Assembly: GCF_900700375.1 (NCBI RefSeq)
Contig: NW_021630092.1
Location: 124,001 to 188,000 of the forward strand
Source: Denticeps clupeoides
Taxonomy: Eukaryota > Chordata > Actinopteri > Clupeiformes > Denticipitidae
Length of the DNA stretch: 64,000 bases
Direction: 5' to 3'
A program made the position numbers and the translations under genes. The stretch's first letter is position 1, and every line of letters starts with the position of its first letter. This document shows positions 61,315 through 64,000 of the stretch, in pieces. The notes under the pieces are model-generated. The model was not told where the DNA came from and ran no database searches. It worked only from the letters and a program-made list of their open reading frames with translations.

Positions 61315-63400
61315 TCACAGCAAGTCTCCACCAGGAACAGTTCCAGCCTAGCTTCATCAAACTCAGTATCAAGGTTGTCACCTGCTCCTGTGCCAGGGAG
61401 GGAGTGGGGGACAGCTGGTTCTTCAGCTGCAGCACCTCTGATTGAGTCTCCACACACTGCTGAGAAAAAGAAGAACTTCCAGGAATTGTAAGTGAAATAC
61501 ACAGAAAACACGATTATTCCTAGTCAGGGTTGCTGGAGCCCAGAATATGGTCCTACTCTCACCTGGTCCAGCTTGTCCTCCAGGTCTCTCTTTAGTTGAC
61601 TCCTCTCCTCCCTCAGCCCCTCCATCATCTCCACCAGCTGGTCTCTCTCTGCAGTCAGAGCTCCAACATCTGATCTCAGCCTCTCCAGATCCTCAGAGTG
61701 GACCACAGTTCCTACCATCTGCTGCTCCTGCAGCTGGTCCCTCTCTGCACTGAGGGAATTCACATGTGAGTGCAGCTCCTCCAGCTCCTCCACCCGCCTC
61801 CTCTCTTCTTCTCTCAGCTTCTCCTCCAGCTGCTCCTTGTCAGACTGCAGACGCTGGAGCTCCTCCACCCGCCTCCTCTCTTCTTCTCTCAGCTTCTCCT
61901 CCAGCTGCTCCTTGTCAGACTGCAGATGCTGGAGCTCCTCCACCCGCCTCCTCTCTTCTTCTCTCAGCTTCTCCTCCAGCTGCTCCTTGTCAGACTGCAG
62001 CTCCTCCACCCGCCTCCTCTCTTCTTCTCTCAGCTTCTCCTCCAGCTGCTCCCTGTCAGAACGCAGCTCCTCCACCCGCCTCCTCTCTTCTTCTCTCAGC
62101 TTCTCCTCAAGCTTCTCCCTGTCAGACTGCAGCTCCTCCAGCTCCTCCACCCGCCTCCTCTCTCCTTCTCTCAGCTTCTCCTCCAGCTGCTCCCTCTCAG
62201 AACGCAGATGCTGCAGCTCCTCAGTTAGCTGTGCGTTTGCAGCCTGAGCTTCATCCAGCCTGCAGCTGCTGTCGGAGCATTCCTGCTCCAGACGCTGCAC
62301 CTCCTGCTGGACAGTCAGGACCTGTTCTCCTTCAGCCTCCACCTTGCGCAGCTGCCCCATTAGCTCCTGCACCTGAGCACACAAGAGAGGCACAAAACCT
62401 CTGAGAAGCTGAAGAAACTTTTTCCAGTGTGGCTGAGGTGCTGAGTCAGCCCTACCTGCTGGTGGAGCTCTGCTGCCCTCTGCTGTTCGGCCAGCAGCTC
62501 CGCCTTCTGATCCGAGACCACCCTCTCCAGAGTTATAGAGTCCAGCAGCCCTGAACACACACACACACACACACTCTGACAACGCTGCAGGTGTGGTCAG
62601 GCTCAAGGAGGTTCTTCAACCAGAACCTACCTTTAGGGACCTTTCCATCCAGCAGAGCAGTGAGCTTCGTGTTTTCATCAAACGCCCCCATCAGTTCCTT
62701 CTGTAGGTCCGTCTGCATCTTCCGGAAGCGCGTCTTCTCCGCCTCCAACTGCGCCTGTGCACCTCGGAGCTCCGCCTCCATACGCTGGTGATCTGCGCTC
62801 AGTCTGACCTAAGGGGCCAACAAGAGGTCCTGATTTGAGGAGACCAGAGGGACACGTCCCCAGCAGCTCCCCAGACAGTCGGGGTCCTTACATCCCTCTC
62901 CTGGAGCTCTAGGTTGTCTGTGCGGAGGAACGCCCAGTCCTTTTTAGTCTCCAGACTGAGCCTCTCGGCATCTTCTAGAGAGCGACGTAAACGCTTTACT
63001 TCCTGGAGCAGGTCTTTATCATGCTGCACGTAAAAAAACTTTTACAAACACGAAAACAATCGGACAACCAGGTTCTCCGCTGCAGTAACAAGCTCACCAG
63101 GTTCTGAAGGTCCATCATCTGCTCGCCGTTCTGCTTCAAGGCCACGTCCAGCTCCGCCTGCAGCATCATTTTTCATACATCAGTTCACTTCAATTTAGTC
63201 TCAGAATTCCGGCATATAAACCTTGCAGCTATCAGTGCACCTCCTCAAACTGACCGGACATAAAAACCATATCAACTCCTGAAATAGGTAGAGCTGCTGA
63301 GGAACAAGTGGAGAGCAAATCTAACCTGGAGTCGGTGGTTCTGCTGCTGAGAGTCCTGCAGCGTCTCCTTCAGGCTTCCAATCTCACCCAGCAGCTCTCG
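47209..63400 (-). CDS. cenpe: CENP-E kinetochore kinesin, stalk and tail (N-terminus outside)
   Basis: CENP-E is the plus-end kinesin-7 that moves chromosomes to the metaphase plate. Thirty exons, 1,879 codons plus stop, no frame break. In transcript order: 63400-63326, 63157-63098, 63023-62892, 62808-62631, 62550-62456, 62372-61563, 61459-61382, 61238-61164, 60821-60708, 60639-60298, 60177-60127, 58232-58149, 58060-57689, 57599-57537, 54634-54551, 54460-54005, 52728-52645, 52556-51810, 51644-51600, 51333-51298, 51219-51010, 50071-49856, 49769-49557, 49479-49297, 49208-49041, 49013-48928, 48829-48732, 48485-48430, 48036-47697, 47297-47209. Landmarks shared with human [78 protein letters not shown] and [10 protein letters not shown]. 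The end CENQ is a CaaX box, matching the farnesylated human CKTQ. The motor domain lies right of the window. The middle is built from duplicated exons. The joints around 48430-48732 are the least certain. Confidence 0.94.
47388..47643 (+). mobile_element. SINE family A in the last cenpe intron
   Basis: Head gggggcagtggtgggggcct is modified and preceded by a short duplicated GC-rich piece (gcccccgggtgcagtggtgg); body and end are complete. Confidence 0.83.
48055..48375. repeat. CA/CG-rich minisatellite in a cenpe intron
   Basis: Units of acacacacgcgcacaacacg type, about 12-16 bp. It starts about 15 bases upstream (in gene sense) of the 48036 exon, so it occupies the acceptor side of that intron. 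Cys/Val- and His/Thr-rich frames through it are artefacts. Confidence 0.9.
48861..48914. repeat. (GT)n microsatellite in a cenpe intron
   Basis: About 26 GT units between two cenpe exons. Comparable tracts lie at 49518-49547 and (CA) 61246-61310; the last abuts the acceptor of exon 61238. Confidence 0.92.
51810..52728 (-). repeat. cenpe: cenpe exon-pair module, copy 1
   Basis: An 84-nt exon (52728-52645, [20 protein letters not shown]..) and a long exon (52556-51810, 249 codons) with a short intron between. The long exon starts [20 protein letters not shown], then has six 25-residue units ([20 protein letters not shown] type) and ends with the shared block [18 protein letters not shown]. Confidence 0.92.
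52856..53960. other. cenpe intron between modules 1 and 2
   Basis: Mostly unremarkable. A minus-strand frame at 52856-52925 reads [17 protein letters not shown], coiled-coil-like, but has no clear donor, so I do not call an exon. A family A SINE remnant lies at 53530-53627. Confidence 0.45.
53530..53627 (+). mobile_element. SINE family A fragment
   Basis: Pieces gtgccactgagcaaagcacc and cagaggacacatttcgtgtg, ending acagtcacttcac; the head and centre are deleted. Confidence 0.65.
54005..54634 (-). repeat. cenpe: cenpe exon-pair module, copy 2
   Basis: Same layout as copy 1: 84-nt exon 54634-54551 and long exon 54460-54005 (152 codons) with only two 25-residue units. The intron between (54461-54550) is nearly identical to that of copies 1 and 3. 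Confidence 0.92.
54850..55905 (+). mobile_element. jockey/Rex-like LINE 3' part, split by a SINE
   Basis: Frames match the ORF2 C-terminus of a common fish non-LTR element: [10 protein letters not shown], then [20 protein letters not shown] and [19 protein letters not shown], resuming after the SINE with [20 protein letters not shown]. The 3' UTR (tagcaccaggttccggagaa) follows to about 55905. 5'-truncated; lies in the cenpe intron between modules 2 and 3. Confidence 0.8.
55162..55410 (+). mobile_element. SINE family A inserted in the LINE
   Basis: Complete copy from ggggcagtggtggcctagtg to gacaatcacttcacttt. Younger than the LINE it splits. Confidence 0.88.
55906..56330 (+). mobile_element. 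possible solo LTR
   Basis: A TATA-like ctatataaaagggactcc at 56062 is followed about 215 bases later by taataaaagcgctgg and a GT-rich end, the promoter-to-polyadenylation layout of an LTR. No internal region or terminal duplication is found, so this is only a suggestion. Confidence 0.25.
56331..57530. other. cenpe intron, nothing recognised
   Basis: About 1.2 kb of intron between cenpe exons 54634 and 57537 with only short random frames. Confidence 0.5.
57689..58232 (-). repeat. cenpe: cenpe exon-pair module, copy 3
   Basis: 84-nt exon 58232-58149 and long exon 58060-57689 (124 codons) with a single 25-residue unit (variant EERKRVEE). A 63-nt exon (57599-57537, [20 protein letters not shown]) follows it in the transcript. 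Confidence 0.92.
58925..59720 (+). mobile_element. L2-like LINE reverse-transcriptase fragment
   Basis: Reverse-transcriptase blocks are clear: [37 protein letters not shown] and the catalytic [13 protein letters not shown], then [10 protein letters not shown] and [13 protein letters not shown]. There is a frame change near 59110 and a deletion near 59515, so it is not active. It lies in the cenpe intron between exons 60127 and 58232. Confidence 0.88.
60298..60639 (-). repeat. cenpe: cenpe long-exon module, copy 4 (different 5' half)
   Basis: The second half (one 25-residue unit and the shared [14 protein letters not shown] block) matches copies 1-3, but the first half is [20 protein letters not shown], and no 84-nt partner exon precedes it. 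Confidence 0.9.
61246..61310. repeat. (CA)n microsatellite at a cenpe acceptor
   Basis: About 32 CA units on the + strand (GT in gene sense) ending 8 bases before the exon at 61238, separated from it only by gcgcgcag. Confidence 0.93.
61563..62372 (-). repeat. cenpe: cenpe long-exon module, copy 5 (different 5' half)
   Basis: 270 codons. It starts [20 protein letters not shown], then has six units (two shortened to 22 residues) and the shared 3' block. Probably closest to the ancestral exon because its 5' half is not shared with other copies. Confidence 0.9.
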
Positions 63401-64000
63401 CTGAGGGACCAGAGAGAAGATCTAGCGGTTTTATCATGATCATCTCCATTCATGCATGAGCACAGCTTCCATTAGACACAATCTTATTTATAGGCCTGAT
63501 AGTCACATGTTTAACAGACTTCATGATTTAGACATTTTAATTCTGAACCTATAGACCTCACTACGGCTATTATGAAAACGGTTCTGCTTCTATATCGGTC
63601 TTATTGGTCCACTAACACGGTATCTGAAGTATGTTTCTGAAATTCAGCCTCTGTGCAGAATTCCAGCCACTCTGATCCAGTCCCACAGTGAGATTTCCCA
63701 GGATGCACCATTTCACCATCTGTAGCTTTATATGCTAATGAGGTTGAGCGAGCGTTCGAGGAAATGACGTCATCAACACTTGCTGTAAAGTGTTTGGCGA
63801 TAAAAAGAAGTCGTGCTGTGTTAATTCCAGAAATTATAGTCTCACGTGACTGAACTTAAAGAAATAAAGAAATAGATTTGAGCTCTTTTTTATATCCAAA
63901 CACTGAGCATCTGAGATACTTCACACATTTGGAGGCCATGTTTTAGCGGAGGGGTGAGAAATTCTCTGGGCGGAAAAAGCATGAGAAACATGTCCCCTTA
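63401..64000. other. cenpe intron, continues beyond the window
   Basis: No further exon is recognised in the last 600 bases; the motor domain must lie beyond 64000. Confidence 0.55.

Overview
The window is vertebrate nuclear DNA, almost certainly from a teleost fish. Genes are split by GT-AG introns, CA/TG microsatellites are everywhere, and two tRNA-derived SINE families plus L2-like and jockey/Rex-like LINE pieces recur. The SINEs resemble ones I associate with clupeiform fishes such as the denticle herring, but that species guess is weak. A 100-N assembly gap lies at 20820-20919.

Layout. 1-18.3 kb holds a block matching human chromosome 12q23-24: the 3' end of coro1c (+), tmem119 (+), a single-exon leucine-rich-repeat membrane protein I cannot name (+), a complete 17-exon sart3 (+), and ficd (-), convergent with sart3. 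18.3-20.9 kb is repeat-rich and ends in the gap. 21.2-23.1 kb holds the last exons of a sodium-phosphate cotransporter (slc20a2-like, +), including two alternative versions of one exon. 27.4-31.0 kb holds a five-exon EGF-family growth factor precursor (-) with a 2.2 kb minisatellite in its first intron. 35.4-42.2 kb holds a complete ostf1 (+, ten exons, 214 aa). 42.7-45.3 kb holds an unrecognised Glu/Pro-rich five-exon gene (-), tail to tail with ostf1. From 47.2 kb to beyond the right edge lies cenpe (-), the kinetochore kinesin; only its coiled-coil stalk and tail are inside, in 30 exons.

The genes do not form a single pathway. sart3 (spliceosome recycling), ficd (ER AMPylation), ostf1 (SH3/ankyrin adaptor), cenpe (chromosome congression) and the phosphate transporter are independent housekeeping or signalling genes.

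The most interesting signals are: (1) a tandem pair of 85-nt exons in the phosphate transporter with equal length, equal phase and diverged sequence, which look mutually exclusive; (2) recent tandem duplication of a two-exon module in the cenpe stalk, with an internal 75-bp coding repeat whose copy number differs between modules; (3) coding minisatellites in the unknown Glu/Pro-rich gene and a poly-glycine run in the EGF ligand; and (4) several large minisatellites, some of which open long but spurious reading frames.
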